Origin: Modicisalibacter coralii
GTDB lineage: Bacteria; Pseudomonadota; Gammaproteobacteria; Pseudomonadales; Halomonadaceae
Length of the DNA stretch: 64,000 nucleotides
Reading direction: 5' to 3'
Assembly: GCF_004117855.1 (NCBI RefSeq)
Contig: NZ_QWBW01000006.1
Location: 1 to 64,000, forward strand
The notes beneath the pieces were generated by a model. The model did not search any database. It saw nothing but the letters and a program-made list of their open reading frames with translations, and was not told where the DNA came from. Position numbers and translations under genes: made by a program. Below, in pieces: positions 26,579-36,467 of this stretch (position 1 is the first letter of the stretch; each line of letters begins with the position of its first letter).

Positions 26579-27997
26579 TCACTGGACCGGGGCCAGCAGG
26601 TAAGCCGCGCGCGAGACCAGCTTGCGCCACAGCGAGCGCTGCTGGAGTTCTTCCAGGGTGACCTGACGGCAGTGCGTGAAATCGCGCTCGAGCATCGTCT
26701 CCACCTCGGCGGCGAACCCCCGGTCGGGAATGAAGGCGGTGATCTCGAAATTCAGCCGGAAGGAGCGATTGTCCAGGTTGACCGTCCCCACGGCCGCGCT
26801 GTGATCGTCGATCAGCAAGACCTTCTGATGCAGAAAGCCCGGCTGATAGCGATAGATCTTGACGCCCGCCCGAATCATGTCCGGCAGAAAGGAGAACGCC
26901 GAGAGAAACACCAGCAGATGGTCGGGCCGCTCGGGCATCATCACGCGCACGTCCACCCCGCGCATGGCGGCCAGCCGCAGGGCGTCCTGCACGCCCTGAT
27001 CGGGCACGAAATAGGGACTGGTCACCCATAGCCGATGCTGGGCGCTGGTGATGTTGTGCTGCATGAACAGGCTCGCGGTCTCCTGGGCGTCGGCCGGCCC
27101 CGACGGCACGATGACCACGTTCTGGCACTCCTCGCAGGTCACCTCCGGCATCCAGGTCAGGTCGATGACCCGGCCGGTCGCCCAGTGCCAGTCTTCCCAG
27201 AATGCCTCCTGAAGGCCCAGCACACTGGGTCCGGCGAGGCGCAGGTGGGTATCCCGCCAGGCACCGTGACGCGGGTTCTCGCCGAGATACTCGGTCCCCA
27301 CGTTGAGCCCGCCGGTCCAGCCCTGAACGCCATCGACCACCACCACCTTGCGGTGATTGCGAAAGTTCAGCTGGAAACGATGGCGCACGCCGCGCGACGA
27401 ATTGAAGGCGCTCACCTCCACACCGGCACGCCGGAGATCCTCCAGATAGCCCTCGTCCAGGGCCCGGCTGCCGATCTCGTCATACAGCAGGTGGACGCGC
27501 ACACCCTGCTGCGCCTTGCGTTCCAGTCGATCCTTGAGCGCCAGCCCCAGGCGGTCGCGACGGATGATGAAGAACTGCACCAGCACATAGCGGCTCGCCG
27601 ACTCGATGCCCGCGAACAGGCTCTCGAAGGTGGCCTCGCCGTCGATCAGCAGTTCGGCGCGATTGCCGCTGGTCAGCGGCATCATCGCCAGCTTTTCCAC
27701 GGCATGCACGTTGCCCTGACGCACGTCGGCCAGGTACGGCTCGATCAGCGGCCGATAGCGCTGCAGCACACGGCGCAGCGCCGTGTCCCGTTCACCCCGC
27801 GCCGACACGTAACCGTAGAAGCGCGGCCGACCGAAGATCCAGTAGGCCGGCAGCGCCAGATAGGGAAAGGTCACCAGGGAGATGATCCAGGCCACCGCCC
27901 CCTGCGACGTGCGACTCGACATCAACGCCAGCACGGCGGAGACCGCACCGGTGAGATGGATCACGAAGACACCGAGGCCCAGCAACCAGGAGGTCAT
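26579..27997 (-). CDS. cls: Cardiolipin synthase
   Basis: Phospholipase-D-family enzyme of the inner membrane that joins two phosphatidylglycerol molecules. The 472-residue protein has two N-terminal membrane segments (about 5-27 and 35-56) and both HKD motifs: NHRKVVVVDGVQGWTGGLN and LHQKVLLIDDHSAAVGTVN. RYVLVQFFIIRRDRLG is the usual lead-in. GGGAG lies before the ATG. It is monocistronic as far as visible. Cardiolipin rises with salt in halophiles, so salt regulation is plausible but no element is visible. Confidence 0.92.
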   Translation of the reverse strand: MTSWLLGLGVFVIHLTGAVSAVLALMSSRTSQGAVAWIISLVTFPYLALPAYWIFGRPRFYGYVSARGERDTALRRVLQRYRPLIEPYLADVRQGNVHAVEKLAMMPLTSGNRAELLIDGEATFESLFAGIESASRYVLVQFFIIRRDRLGLALKDRLERKAQQGVRVHLLYDEIGSRALDEGYLEDLRRAGVEVSAFNSSRGVRHRFQLNFRNHRKVVVVDGVQGWTGGLNVGTEYLGENPRHGAWRDTHLRLAGPSVLGLQEAFWEDWHWATGRVIDLTWMPEVTCEECQNVVIVPSGPADAQETASLFMQHNITSAQHRLWVTSPYFVPDQGVQDALRLAAMRGVDVRVMMPERPDHLLVFLSAFSFLPDMIRAGVKIYRYQPGFLHQKVLLIDDHSAAVGTVNLDNRSFRLNFEITAFIPDRGFAAEVETMLERDFTHCRQVTLEELQQRSLWRKLVSRAAYLLAPVQ

Positions 27998-28188
27998 CGC
28001 ACGCTCCCGCCCGGCGTGACCGGGCCGAACGCCCCTCGCCCGGCGCGGCGTATCCCCGCGCCGCCCCGGCAGGGGGCGATCGAGGCATGCTGATGGGCGC
28101 GTCCTGCACGTCGCATGGCGTTCCCTCGTCGTTGACGTGGCTGGCAGGCGGCGTCGCGGCCGACGCCGCCGCGTCGGTCATCCGCCGA

Positions 28189-29694
28189 TCAGGCCGGTTC
28201 GGCGATGATCGCCTGCCACTTGGCCGGACCGGTCCGGTGGACCGACTCGCCGCTGGAATCCACGGCCACGGTCACCGGCATGTCCTCGACCTCGAATTCA
28301 TAGATCGCTTCCATGCCCAGGTCCTCGAAGCCGACCACCCGTGAGGCCTTGATGGCCTGGGCGACCAGATAGGCGGCACCGCCCACGGCCATCAGATAGA
28401 CCGCCCGGTTGTCACGGATCGCCTCGATCGCCGTGGGCCCGCGCTCGGCCTTGCCGACCATGCCCAGCAGGCCGGTCTGTTCGAGCATGGTGCGGGTGAA
28501 CTTGTCCATGCGCGTGGCGGTGGTCGGACCGGCGGGGCCGACGACCTCGTCGCCCACCGGATCCACGGGCCCCACGTAGTAGATGAAGCGGCCCTTGAGA
28601 TCCACGGGAAGGCTCTCGCCCTTGGCGAGCATGTCGACCATCCGCTTGTGCGCGGCGTCGCGGCCGGTGAGCAGCTTGCCGTTGAGCAGCAGCGTGTCGC
28701 CCGGCTGCCAGTTGCGCACGTCCTCGGCGGTGACCGTGTCGAGATCGACGCGCTTGACGTTGTCGCCGACCTCGCGGGTGATCTCCGGCCAGTCCTCGAG
28801 CCTGGGCACCGGGAGTTCGGCGGCCCCGCTGCCGTCGAGGGTGAAGTGCACGTGGCGCGTGGCGGCACAGTTGGGGATGATCGCCACCGGCTTGTTGGCG
28901 GCGTGAGTCGGATAATCCTTGACCTTGATGTCGAGCACCGTGGTCAGTCCGCCCAGCCCCTGGGCGCCGATGCCGGTCCGGTTGACCTTGTCGTAGAGCT
29001 CGAGCCGCAGTTCCTCGGCGCGCGTCGAGGCGCCCCGCGCCTGGAGTTCCTGAATGTCGATCGGATCCAGCAGCGACTCCTTGGCGAGTTCCATGGCCTT
29101 CTCGGCGGTGCCGCCGATGCCGATACCCAGCATCCCGGGCGGGCACCAGCCGGCCCCCATCTTGGGCAACTGCTCGAGCACCCAGTCGACCACGTTGTCG
29201 GAGGGGTTGAGCATGGCGAACTTGGACTTGGCTTCGCTGCCGCCACCCTTGGCGGCGACGTGCACCTCGACGGTGTCGCCGGGCACCAGCTTGTGGTGAA
29301 TGACCGCGGGCGTGTTGTCCCGGGTGTTCTGGCGCTTGCCGTCCGGATCGGCCAGCACCGAGGCGCGCAGCACGTTATCGGGGTGCGTGTAGGCCCGGCG
29401 CACGCCCTCGTTGATCATGTCGTCGAGACTCATGTCGGTCTCGAAACGCACGTTCATGCCGACGTGCACGAAGACGGTGACGATCCCGGTGTCCTGGCAG
29501 ATCGGACGGTGGCCCGTGGCACACATCCGCGAGTTGATCAGGATCTGCGCGATGGCATCGCGCGCCGCCGGATTTTCCTCGCGCTGGTAGGCCGCATGCA
29601 TGGCCTCGATGAAATCCTTGGGGTGGTAATACGAAATGTACTGCAGCGCATCGGCGACGCTCTGGATCAGGTCATCCTGGCGGATCACGGTCAT
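28189..29694 (-). CDS. fumA: Fumarate hydratase class I
   Basis: Oxygen-sensitive [4Fe-4S] fumarase that interconverts fumarate and malate. The 501-residue single-chain protein has the class I alpha part (SRMCATGHRPICQDTGIVTV with two cluster Cys candidates, IIPNCAATRHVHF with the third) fused to the beta part (GDTLLLNGKLLTGRDAAHKR, GRFIYYVGPVDPVGDEVVGP). The ATG at 29694 is preferred to an upstream start because homology begins there; AAGGAG lies 10 nt before it. It is divergent from the glutamate-synthase-like gene. A perfect TATAAT on this strand at 29772-29777 is a likely -10 element. Confidence 0.92.
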   Translation of the reverse strand: MTVIRQDDLIQSVADALQYISYYHPKDFIEAMHAAYQREENPAARDAIAQILINSRMCATGHRPICQDTGIVTVFVHVGMNVRFETDMSLDDMINEGVRRAYTHPDNVLRASVLADPDGKRQNTRDNTPAVIHHKLVPGDTVEVHVAAKGGGSEAKSKFAMLNPSDNVVDWVLEQLPKMGAGWCPPGMLGIGIGGTAEKAMELAKESLLDPIDIQELQARGASTRAEELRLELYDKVNRTGIGAQGLGGLTTVLDIKVKDYPTHAANKPVAIIPNCAATRHVHFTLDGSGAAELPVPRLEDWPEITREVGDNVKRVDLDTVTAEDVRNWQPGDTLLLNGKLLTGRDAAHKRMVDMLAKGESLPVDLKGRFIYYVGPVDPVGDEVVGPAGPTTATRMDKFTRTMLEQTGLLGMVGKAERGPTAIEAIRDNRAVYLMAVGGAAYLVAQAIKASRVVGFEDLGMEAIYEFEVEDMPVTVAVDSSGESVHRTGPAKWQAIIAEPA

Positions 29695-29996
29695 GTGGCA
29701 GGAACTCCTTCGAGTGACAAGCAACTCGCCGCGGACCATCAGGTGTCTGCGGCGAATCTCCGTGGCCCCGGATTATACCCTATCCCCACCGGCCACGGCA
29801 GCGCTCGCGCCTGGCATCCCGAAAGGCTACCACCCGACCTCACAGCCTTTTGTTCCCGACTATAAAGATAACGGTATAAAAAGTAGACTTTTGCAACTCC
29901 GCCTCACTCTTACCAAACTAACGGGGTGGACCGACGCGCCGAACTGGGACGTCCGGCGCGTCGCTCGCGATCAACCGACTACTTGCAGGGATGCTC
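29695..29996. promoter_or_regulatory. Divergent promoter region, fumarase / glutamate-synthase-like gene
   Basis: 302 bp without a gene. On the minus strand TATAAT at 29772-29777 lies 78 nt before the fumarase start; no good -35 box is visible at 17 nt. On the plus strand the AT-rich segment 29859-29890 contains TATAAA at 29875-29880 with TTGTTC 19 nt upstream, a poor but possible promoter for the rightward gene. This segment includes the 17-base motif AAGATAACGGTATAAAA (29865-29881) seen again near gcvT. Confidence 0.5.
29865..29881 (+). repeat. 17-base intergenic motif, copy 1
   Basis: AAGATAACGGTATAAAA. An exact copy lies at 55219-55235, and 12 of its bases recur at 20928-20939. All three are intergenic and in the same orientation on the plus strand. 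AT-rich words this long are unexpected in such GC-rich DNA. Confidence 0.6.
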
Positions 29997-31574
29997 ATGT
30001 ACCGTCGCCACTTCGTCTCGTTTCTGTTCCTCGCCCTCGCCATCATCTCCGTCTGGCTGGTGTTCTGGCCCCCCGCCTCCTACCTGCTCATCGTGTGGCT
30101 GGCAATGGCCCTGCTCGGCATTTACGACCTGCGCTCGCGGCACAACGTGCTCAACAACTACCCGATCATCGGTCACCTGCGTTACATGCTGGAATTCGTG
30201 CGCCCCGAGCTGCGCCAGTATTTCTTCGAGTCCGAGCAGAGCGGCCGCCCCTTCAGCCGCGCCCAGCGCACGCTGATCAATGCCCGTGCCGACGGTAAAG
30301 CCGATACCTCGCCGTTCGGCACCCTGCGCGATTTCGAGGCCGCCGGGTTCGACTTCTCCGAACATTCGCTGGTGCCCAAGGACGTGGCCGAGGACGTCAC
30401 CCGCATCACCGTCGGCGGGCCGCAGTGCGAGCGCCCCTACCACGCCTCGCGCCTGAACATCTCGGCGATGAGTTTCGGCTCGCTGTCGGGTACGGCGGTG
30501 CTGGCCATGAACCTGGGTGCCAAGCGGGGCGGCTTCGCCCACAACACCGGCGAAGGCGCCATCAGCCCCTATCACCAGCGTCATGGCGGCGATCTGATCT
30601 GGGAACTGGGTACCGCCTATTTCGGTTGCCGCACCCGGGAGGGCCGCTTCGACGCCGAGGTGTTCCGCGACAAGGCCCGTGAGGACCAGGTCAAGATGAT
30701 CGAACTCAAGCTCTCCCAGGGCGCCAAGCCCTCCCATGGCGGCCTGCTGCCGGGGGGGAAGGTCAACCAGGAGATCGCCGAGACCCGTCAGATCGAGGCC
30801 GGCAAGGATTGCCAGTCGCCGGCTTCGCACCCCGAGTTCGATACCCCGATCGGGCTGCTGGAGTTCATCGTCCGCCTGCGCGAACTCTCCGGGGGCAAGC
30901 CGGTGGGCATGAAGATGTGCCTCGGCAAGCGCAGCGAATTCCTGAGCCTCTGCAAGGCGATGCGGGAAACCGGCATCCGTCCCGACTTCATCACCATCGA
31001 CGGTGCCGAGGGCGGCACCGGCGCCGCCCCGCAGGAGTTCTCGGACCGCCTGGGCAACTACATCAACGAGGCGTTGCCGTTCGTGCACCAGTGTCTCGTC
31101 GGCACCGGCCTGCGCGACGACCTCAAGCTGATCGCCAGCGGCAAGGTCGCGCTGGGCTTCGACATGGTGGTCAAGATGGCGCTGGGCGCCGACATGTGCA
31201 ACGCCGCCCGACCGTTCATGTTCTCGGTGGGCTGCATCCAGGCGCGCCGCTGCCACACCAACCAGTGCCCCACCGGGGTCACCACCCAGGACCCCAAGCG
31301 CAGCCGCGCCATCAACGTCGAGGAGAAGGCCTGGCGGGTCGCCAATTACCACGCGGGCACCCTCAAGGCCTTTCGCGATCTGACCGGCGCGATGGGGGTC
31401 GACCACCCGGACAAGCTGACGCCCGACATGATCTACCATCGCAACGACTACACCCCGGCGGTCAGCTACCAGCAGCACCTCGTTCCGCTGCGTCCGGGTC
31501 AGTTGCTCGACGGCAGCGAGATTCCGGCGGCCTATGCGCCGCACTGGGAGGCCGCCCGGGCCGATCGCTTCTAG
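29997..31574 (+). CDS. Membrane-anchored glutamate-synthase-domain protein (FMN-binding)
   Basis: A 525-residue protein with two N-terminal membrane segments (about 5-22 and 27-43) followed by a stand-alone glutamate synthase central/FMN domain. Visible are PYHASRLNISAMSFGSLSG, DGAEGGTGAAPQEFSD (FMN phosphate region) and the [3Fe-4S] motif CHTNQCPTG. There is no amidotransferase domain and no GltD partner gene, so it is not an ordinary glutamate synthase; its electron donor and substrate are unknown. ATG at 29997 is favoured because AGGG lies 6 nt upstream; an ATG at 29991 touches it. The next gene, 153 nt on, is a ThDP enzyme. Confidence 0.8.
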   Translation: MYRRHFVSFLFLALAIISVWLVFWPPASYLLIVWLAMALLGIYDLRSRHNVLNNYPIIGHLRYMLEFVRPELRQYFFESEQSGRPFSRAQRTLINARADGKADTSPFGTLRDFEAAGFDFSEHSLVPKDVAEDVTRITVGGPQCERPYHASRLNISAMSFGSLSGTAVLAMNLGAKRGGFAHNTGEGAISPYHQRHGGDLIWELGTAYFGCRTREGRFDAEVFRDKAREDQVKMIELKLSQGAKPSHGGLLPGGKVNQEIAETRQIEAGKDCQSPASHPEFDTPIGLLEFIVRLRELSGGKPVGMKMCLGKRSEFLSLCKAMRETGIRPDFITIDGAEGGTGAAPQEFSDRLGNYINEALPFVHQCLVGTGLRDDLKLIASGKVALGFDMVVKMALGADMCNAARPFMFSVGCIQARRCHTNQCPTGVTTQDPKRSRAINVEEKAWRVANYHAGTLKAFRDLTGAMGVDHPDKLTPDMIYHRNDYTPAVSYQQHLVPLRPGQLLDGSEIPAAYAPHWEAARADRF

Positions 31575-31727
31575 GCGCTATACCAAAACGGCCTGCGCTC
31601 GCCGCCTTTTCCTACAAACCCAGGCTTGGTTGCCTAGGCTTACTGTCACGTCGCCGGCCGCTTGCCGGCGGCGTTACCACGACCGGGTCCTCGCGATACC
31701 GAGATCGTCATCCAAAGGAGGGAATGC

Positions 31728-33518
31728 ATGTCAGACACGGTCAGCGATTTCATCGTCTCGCGCCTCAGGGACTGGGGTATCGAGCGTCTCTACGGTTATT
31801 CGGGCGACGGCATCAACGGCTTCATGGCGGCCCTGCGGCGCGCCGACGACGGGCCGCGCCTGATCCAGCCCCGCCACGAGGAGGTCGCCGCCTTCATGGC
31901 CAGCGGCCACGCCAAGTTCAGCGATCAGGTGGGGGTCTGCGTGGCGACCTCCGGGCCCGGCGCGGTCCACCTGCTCAACGGCCTCTACGACGCCCGCAAG
32001 GATCACATGCCGGCGGTGGCGATCGTCGGCCAGCAGGCGCGCATGAGCCTGGGCACCGACTACCAGCAGGAGCTCGACCTGATCGCGCTGTTCAAGGACG
32101 TCGCCGGCGATTACGTGCAGATGGTCACCGAGCCCGCCCAGGCGCGGCACGTCATCGATCAGGCACTGCGCATCGCCATCGCCGAGCGCACCGTGACCTG
32201 CGTGATCCTGCCCAACGACGTGCAGGACCTGCCCATGGCCGATCCGCCCGCCGCCCACGGCGCGGTGTTCTCGGGCGTCGGCTATCGGCGCCCGCAGCGT
32301 CTCCCCGCGGCCGAGGATCTCGACGCCGCGGCCGAGCTGCTCGACCAGGGCGAGAAGGTGGCGATCCTCGCCGGCGCCGGCGTCAAGCACGCGGTGGACG
32401 AGCTGCTGGAGCTCGCCGAGTGTCTCGGCGCCGGCGTGGCCAAGGCGATCCTGGCCAAGACCATGGTCCCGGACGATGTGCCCGGCATGACCGGCACCAT
32501 CGGCCTGCTGGGCACCGAGGCCAGCGAGAAGATGATGGAGGAGTGCGACACCCTGCTGCTGGTCGGCACGCGCTTTCCCTACGCCGAATTCCTGCCCAAG
32601 TCGGACCAGGCACGCGCCATCCAGATCGACGTCGCCCCCGAGGCGCTGGGGCTGCGCTACCCGACCGAGATCAACCTGCACGGCGACGCCCGCGGCACGC
32701 TGGCCGCCCTGACCGAGCGCGTGGCGCGCAAGGACAACCGCGAGTGGCGCGAGCGCGTCCAGGGCTGGATCGACGAGTGGTGGCGAATCACCGACGAACG
32801 CGCCGAAACCGATGCCGCACCGATCAACCCGCAGCGGCTGTTCCAGGCGCTCTCGCCGCGGCTGCCCGACGACGTGCTGCTGAGCTGCGACGTGGGGTCC
32901 GCCACCAACTGGTACGCACGCTACCTGAAGATCCGCCGCGGCATGCTGGGCTCGGTGTCCGGCGGCCTGGCCTCGATGGGCAACGGCGTGCCCTACCTGC
33001 TGGCGGCCAAGTTCGCCCACCCGCACCGTCCGGCGGTGGCGATGGTCGGCGACGGCGCCATGCAGATGCTCGGCAACCAGGCGCTGATCACCCTGGCCAA
33101 GTACTGGCGCGAGTGGGAGAACCCGCAGTGCATCGTGCTGGTGCTCAACAATCGCGATCTCAGCCAGGTGACCTGGGAGCAGCGCGTCATGGAAGGCGAC
33201 CCGCGCTTCGACACCTCGCAGGACCTGCCCGACTTCGCCTTCGACGAATACGCCCGGATGCTGGGTTTCACGGGGCTGCGCCTGGAGCGCGCCGAGGAGA
33301 TCGACCGGGTCTGGGACGAGGCCTTCGCCGCCGACCGCCCGGTGGTGATCAACGCCTACACCGACGGCGACATCGCCCCGCTGCCCCCGCACATCAAGTT
33401 CGAGCAGGCCAAGCACTACCTGAGTTCGATGCTCAAGGGCGATTCCTCGGCCACCCACCACGCGCGGTTGTCCGCCAAGCAACTGGGACGCAGCCTGCTG
33501 GGGCGCAACCGCTCCTGA
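31728..33518 (+). CDS. ThDP-dependent enzyme, acetolactate synthase/pyruvate oxidase-like
   Basis: A 596-residue thiamine-diphosphate enzyme with the three-domain layout of pyruvate oxidase and acetolactate synthase. Catalytic Glu51 lies in RHEEVAAFMASGHAKF, the central domain follows (ILAGAGVKHAVDELLELAEC), and the ThDP-Mg motif runs from GDGAMQMLGNQALITLAKYW to NNRDLS. AGGAGGG lies before the ATG. The subgroup is generally annotated only as thiamine-pyrophosphate-requiring protein; its substrate is not settled. No small regulatory subunit gene follows, which argues against biosynthetic IlvB. A hairpin (33555-33582) follows. Confidence 0.8.
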   Translation: MSDTVSDFIVSRLRDWGIERLYGYSGDGINGFMAALRRADDGPRLIQPRHEEVAAFMASGHAKFSDQVGVCVATSGPGAVHLLNGLYDARKDHMPAVAIVGQQARMSLGTDYQQELDLIALFKDVAGDYVQMVTEPAQARHVIDQALRIAIAERTVTCVILPNDVQDLPMADPPAAHGAVFSGVGYRRPQRLPAAEDLDAAAELLDQGEKVAILAGAGVKHAVDELLELAECLGAGVAKAILAKTMVPDDVPGMTGTIGLLGTEASEKMMEECDTLLLVGTRFPYAEFLPKSDQARAIQIDVAPEALGLRYPTEINLHGDARGTLAALTERVARKDNREWRERVQGWIDEWWRITDERAETDAAPINPQRLFQALSPRLPDDVLLSCDVGSATNWYARYLKIRRGMLGSVSGGLASMGNGVPYLLAAKFAHPHRPAVAMVGDGAMQMLGNQALITLAKYWREWENPQCIVLVLNNRDLSQVTWEQRVMEGDPRFDTSQDLPDFAFDEYARMLGFTGLRLERAEEIDRVWDEAFAADRPVVINAYTDGDIAPLPPHIKFEQAKHYLSSMLKGDSSATHHARLSAKQLGRSLLGRNRS

Positions 33519-33554
33519 CATGGCCGCGCCCTGACCCTTGCGGTCTGGCAACGA

Positions 33555-33582
33555 CGGCGGCCCCACCGAGGTGGGGCCGCCG
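33555..33582. terminator. Strong hairpin between convergent genes
   Basis: CGGCGGCCCCACC (33555-33567) pairs perfectly with GGTGGGGCCGCCG (33570-33582), in effect a 12-bp stem with a CGAG tetraloop. It lies in the 79-nt gap between the ThDP gene and uvrB, which converge. T-tracts are absent on both strands, but position and strength support a bidirectional terminator. Confidence 0.65.
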
Positions 33583-33597
33583 AACGTGCTTCCGGGG

Positions 33598-35628
33598 TTA
33601 CTTGAGTTCGATCAGCCGCGCATTGAGCGCCTGGGCCTGATCGCGGAGCCTCGCCGCCTCCTCGAACTCGAGATTCTGGGCGGCCTCGTGCATGGCGTCC
33701 TCGAGCTTGGCGATCTCGCGGGTCAGCTCGGGCACCGAGAGATTGCGCAGCATCTCGGCGCCGTAATCGGCCTGCGGCTCGGCGACCTTGCGCTCGCTCT
33801 TGCGCCGCGAGCCCTTCTTGCCGGGCGTCTGGGCGCCTTCCATGATATCGGCCACCGACTTGGTGACGGTCCGCGGCACGATGCCGTGCTTTTCGTTGTG
33901 GGCGATCTGCTTGGCGCGACGCCGTTCGGTCTCGTCGATCGCCCGGCGCATCGAATCGGTGACCCGGTCGCCGTAGAGGATCGCCTTGCCGTTGGCGTTG
34001 CGCGCGGCGCGACCGATGGTCTGGATCAGCGAGCGCTCGGCACGCAGGAAGCCCTCCTTGTCGGCGTCGAGGATCGCCACCAGCGACACCTCGGGAATAT
34101 CCAGGCCCTCGCGCAGCAGGTTGATCCCCACCAGCACGTCGAACTTGCCCAGACGCAGGTCGCGAATGATCTCGACACGCTCGACGGTATCGATGTCGGA
34201 GTGCAGGTAGCGCACGCGGATGTCGTGCTCGTCGAGGTATTCGGTGAGATCCTCGGCCATGCGCTTGGTCAGGGTGGTGACCAGCACCCGCTCGCCGACC
34301 TCGGTCCGCGCGCGGATCTCCGAGAGCAGGTCGTCGACCTGGGTGGAGGCCGGGCGCACCTCGACCTCGGGATCGACCAGCCCGGTGGGACGCACCACCT
34401 GCTCGACCACCTGGCCGGCGTGCTCGGCCTCGTAGGGCCCCGGCGTGGCCGAGACGAACACCGTCTGCGGACAGATCCGCTCCCACTCCTCGAAGGTCAT
34501 CGGACGGTTGTCGAGCGCCGAAGGCAGGCGAAAACCGTACTCGACCAGGGTCTCCTTGCGCGAGCGGTCGCCCTTGTACATGCCGCCCACCTGCGGAACG
34601 CTGACGTGGGATTCGTCGATGAACAGGATGGCGTCGGGCGGCAGGTAGTCGAAGAAGGTCGGCGGCGGCTCGCCCGGCGCGCGACCGGAGAGATAGCGCG
34701 AGTAGTTCTCGATGCCGTTGCAGTAGCCCAGCTCGAGCATCATCTCGATGTCGTAGAGGGTGCGCTGCTCGAGCCGCTGGGCCTCGACCAGCTTGTCGTG
34801 CTTGCGCAGCCACTCGAGGCGCTCGGCGAGCTCGGCCTTGATCTCCTCGGTGGCGGCGAGGATCGTCTCGCGCGGCGTCACGTAGTGGCTCTTGGGGTAG
34901 ATGGTCATGCGCGGCACCTTGCCACGCATCTCGCCGGTCAAGGGGTCGAACAGGCTGATCGACTCGATCTCGTCGTCGAACAGCTCGACGCGCACCGCCT
35001 CCTCCTCGGAATCCGCCGGGAAGATGTCGATCACGTCGCCGCGTACCCGGTAGGTACCGCGGCGGAAATCCATGTCGTTGCGGGTGTACTGCAACTCGGC
35101 GAGACGGCGCAGGAAGGAGCGCTGGTCGATCAACTCGCCACGGTTGAAGTGCAGCCGCATCTTCAGGTACTGGTCGGGATCGCCGAGACCGTAGATCGCC
35201 GACACCGAGGCGACGATCAGCGCATCGCGACGCTCGAGTAGCGCCTTGGTCGCCGACAGGCGCATCTGCTCGATGTGATCGTTGATCGAGGCATCCTTCT
35301 CGATGAAGGTGTCCGACGACGGCACGTAGGCTTCCGGCTGGTAGTAGTCGTAGTAGGAGACGAAGTACTCCACCGCGTTGTCGGGGAGGAACGACTTGAA
35401 CTCGCCGTAGAGCTGGGCGGCCAGGGTCTTGTTGGGCGCCAGCACGATGGTCGGGCGCTGCACGCGCTCGACCACGTTGGCCATGGTGAAGGTCTTGCCC
35501 GACCCGGTCACGCCCAGCAGCGTCTGGTGTGCCAGCCCGGCCTCGAGGCCCTTGACCAGGCCGTCGATCGCCGCGGGCTGGTCGCCGGCCGGGCGGTACT
35601 GGGAACGAATTTGAAAGGATTTGCTCAT
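33598..35628 (-). CDS. uvrB: Excinuclease ABC subunit B
   Basis: Damage-verifying helicase-like subunit of nucleotide excision repair. The 676-residue protein begins [20 protein letters not shown]; Walker A is [14 protein letters not shown] (about 39-52), the beta-hairpin segment [20 protein letters not shown] follows, and the C-terminal UvrC-binding UVR domain ends [19 protein letters not shown]. The frame extends upstream, but homology fixes the ATG at 35628. It lies 31 nt after the osmC-like gene in the same direction. No LexA box is obvious in that gap. Confidence 0.97.
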   Translation of the reverse strand: MSKSFQIRSQYRPAGDQPAAIDGLVKGLEAGLAHQTLLGVTGSGKTFTMANVVERVQRPTIVLAPNKTLAAQLYGEFKSFLPDNAVEYFVSYYDYYQPEAYVPSSDTFIEKDASINDHIEQMRLSATKALLERRDALIVASVSAIYGLGDPDQYLKMRLHFNRGELIDQRSFLRRLAELQYTRNDMDFRRGTYRVRGDVIDIFPADSEEEAVRVELFDDEIESISLFDPLTGEMRGKVPRMTIYPKSHYVTPRETILAATEEIKAELAERLEWLRKHDKLVEAQRLEQRTLYDIEMMLELGYCNGIENYSRYLSGRAPGEPPPTFFDYLPPDAILFIDESHVSVPQVGGMYKGDRSRKETLVEYGFRLPSALDNRPMTFEEWERICPQTVFVSATPGPYEAEHAGQVVEQVVRPTGLVDPEVEVRPASTQVDDLLSEIRARTEVGERVLVTTLTKRMAEDLTEYLDEHDIRVRYLHSDIDTVERVEIIRDLRLGKFDVLVGINLLREGLDIPEVSLVAILDADKEGFLRAERSLIQTIGRAARNANGKAILYGDRVTDSMRRAIDETERRRAKQIAHNEKHGIVPRTVTKSVADIMEGAQTPGKKGSRRKSERKVAEPQADYGAEMLRNLSVPELTREIAKLEDAMHEAAQNLEFEEAARLRDQAQALNARLIELK

Positions 35629-35659
35629 GAGCCTGAGATGGTAGCCGGGCGGGGAAAGT

Positions 35660-36076
35660 TCAAGCGCCGGAGGCCGTCGCCAGCCGGCTGGTGATGGCGA
35701 CCGTGGCATCGGTCATCAGCCGGTGGATGGGGCAGCGATCGGCGATCTCCAGCAACCGCGTGCGCTGCGCGTCGTCGAGATCGCCCTCGAAGGTCAGCGA
35801 CACCTCGAGGGTGTAACGCCCGTGGCGCTCCTCGCGGTCGTCGCGCGAGACCTCGACACGGACCGCCTCCAGCGGCCAGTCCTTGCGCCGGGCGTACATG
35901 CGCGCGGTGATCGCCTTGCAGGCGCCCAGCGCCATGTCGAAATAATCGTGCGGATCCGGCGCGCTCTCGTCGCCGCCGACGATCGCCGGCGCATCGGCGA
36001 ACAGGTCGTCGAAGTCCTCGATGTCGATGCGCTGGCGCAGGCTGTGATCGTCGACGCTGATGACGGTGATGGTCAT
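35660..36076 (-). CDS. OsmC-family protein
   Basis: A 138-residue OsmC/Ohr-fold protein. The two conserved cysteines of the family lie in [20 protein letters not shown] and [11 protein letters not shown], consistent with thiol-dependent reduction of peroxides or a related role. Length and the [11 protein letters not shown] motif match the YhfA/OsmC-like subgroup rather than Ohr. GGAGG precedes the ATG. It sits between a small HMA-like gene (29 nt upstream) and uvrB (31 nt downstream), all leftward, so the three may be one transcript. Confidence 0.88.
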   Translation of the reverse strand: MTITVISVDDHSLRQRIDIEDFDDLFADAPAIVGGDESAPDPHDYFDMALGACKAITARMYARRKDWPLEAVRVEVSRDDREERHGRYTLEVSLTFEGDLDDAQRTRLLEIADRCPIHRLMTDATVAITSRLATASGA

Positions 36077-36105
36077 GCCGCCTCCCTGCGTGGTTGATGG
36101 TTTGT

Positions 36106-36300
36106 CTAGCGAACCTCGACACCCAACTGCTTCACCGCCCGGATCAGCGCATCGCGCTGCACCCGGCCCTCGACCTCGGCACCGTGGCGCCCCACCTCGG
36201 CGCTCTCGACGCCATCGACCATCATTAGCGCCGTGGTCAGCCGGTTGACGGTGTCGGCATCGTCGACGTTGTCGAAGGTCAATGAGATCTGCTGGGCCAT
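36106..36300 (-). CDS. Small HMA-fold-like protein without CxxC
   Basis: A 64-residue protein starting MAQQISLTFDNVDDADTVNR. Its pattern (strand, helix, ALMMVDGVESAEVGRHGAEV, strand, helix, VKQLGVEV) fits the beta-alpha-beta-beta-alpha-beta fold of heavy-metal-associated domains. There is no cysteine at all, so the usual CxxC metal site is absent and classical copper or mercury binding is ruled out. GGGGGAC lies before the ATG. It precedes the OsmC-like gene by 29 nt. The fold assignment is by pattern only; function unknown. Confidence 0.6.
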   Translation of the reverse strand: MAQQISLTFDNVDDADTVNRLTTALMMVDGVESAEVGRHGAEVEGRVQRDALIRAVKQLGVEVR

Positions 36301-36467
36301 GTGTCGTCCCCCTGGTGCGGTTGGCTCGCTCGACTGCGCCTCCAGTCTAGCACGCGGGGGCAATCCGTCACTCGCCGGCCACACCCGGCGAGGGCTCCGA
36401 TGGCTTGCATTCGCCGCCCGGCGCCCCCATCTCGATAAGGATGACCCACCCCGGCAAGGGAGACGCC

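Noticed and set aside
30809-33640. Open frame of 943 codons overlapping the glutamate-synthase-like and ThDP genes
   Set aside because: It lies in another phase over two well-supported genes and its product is Arg/Gly/Ala/Pro-rich low-complexity sequence, the usual artefact of very GC-rich DNA.
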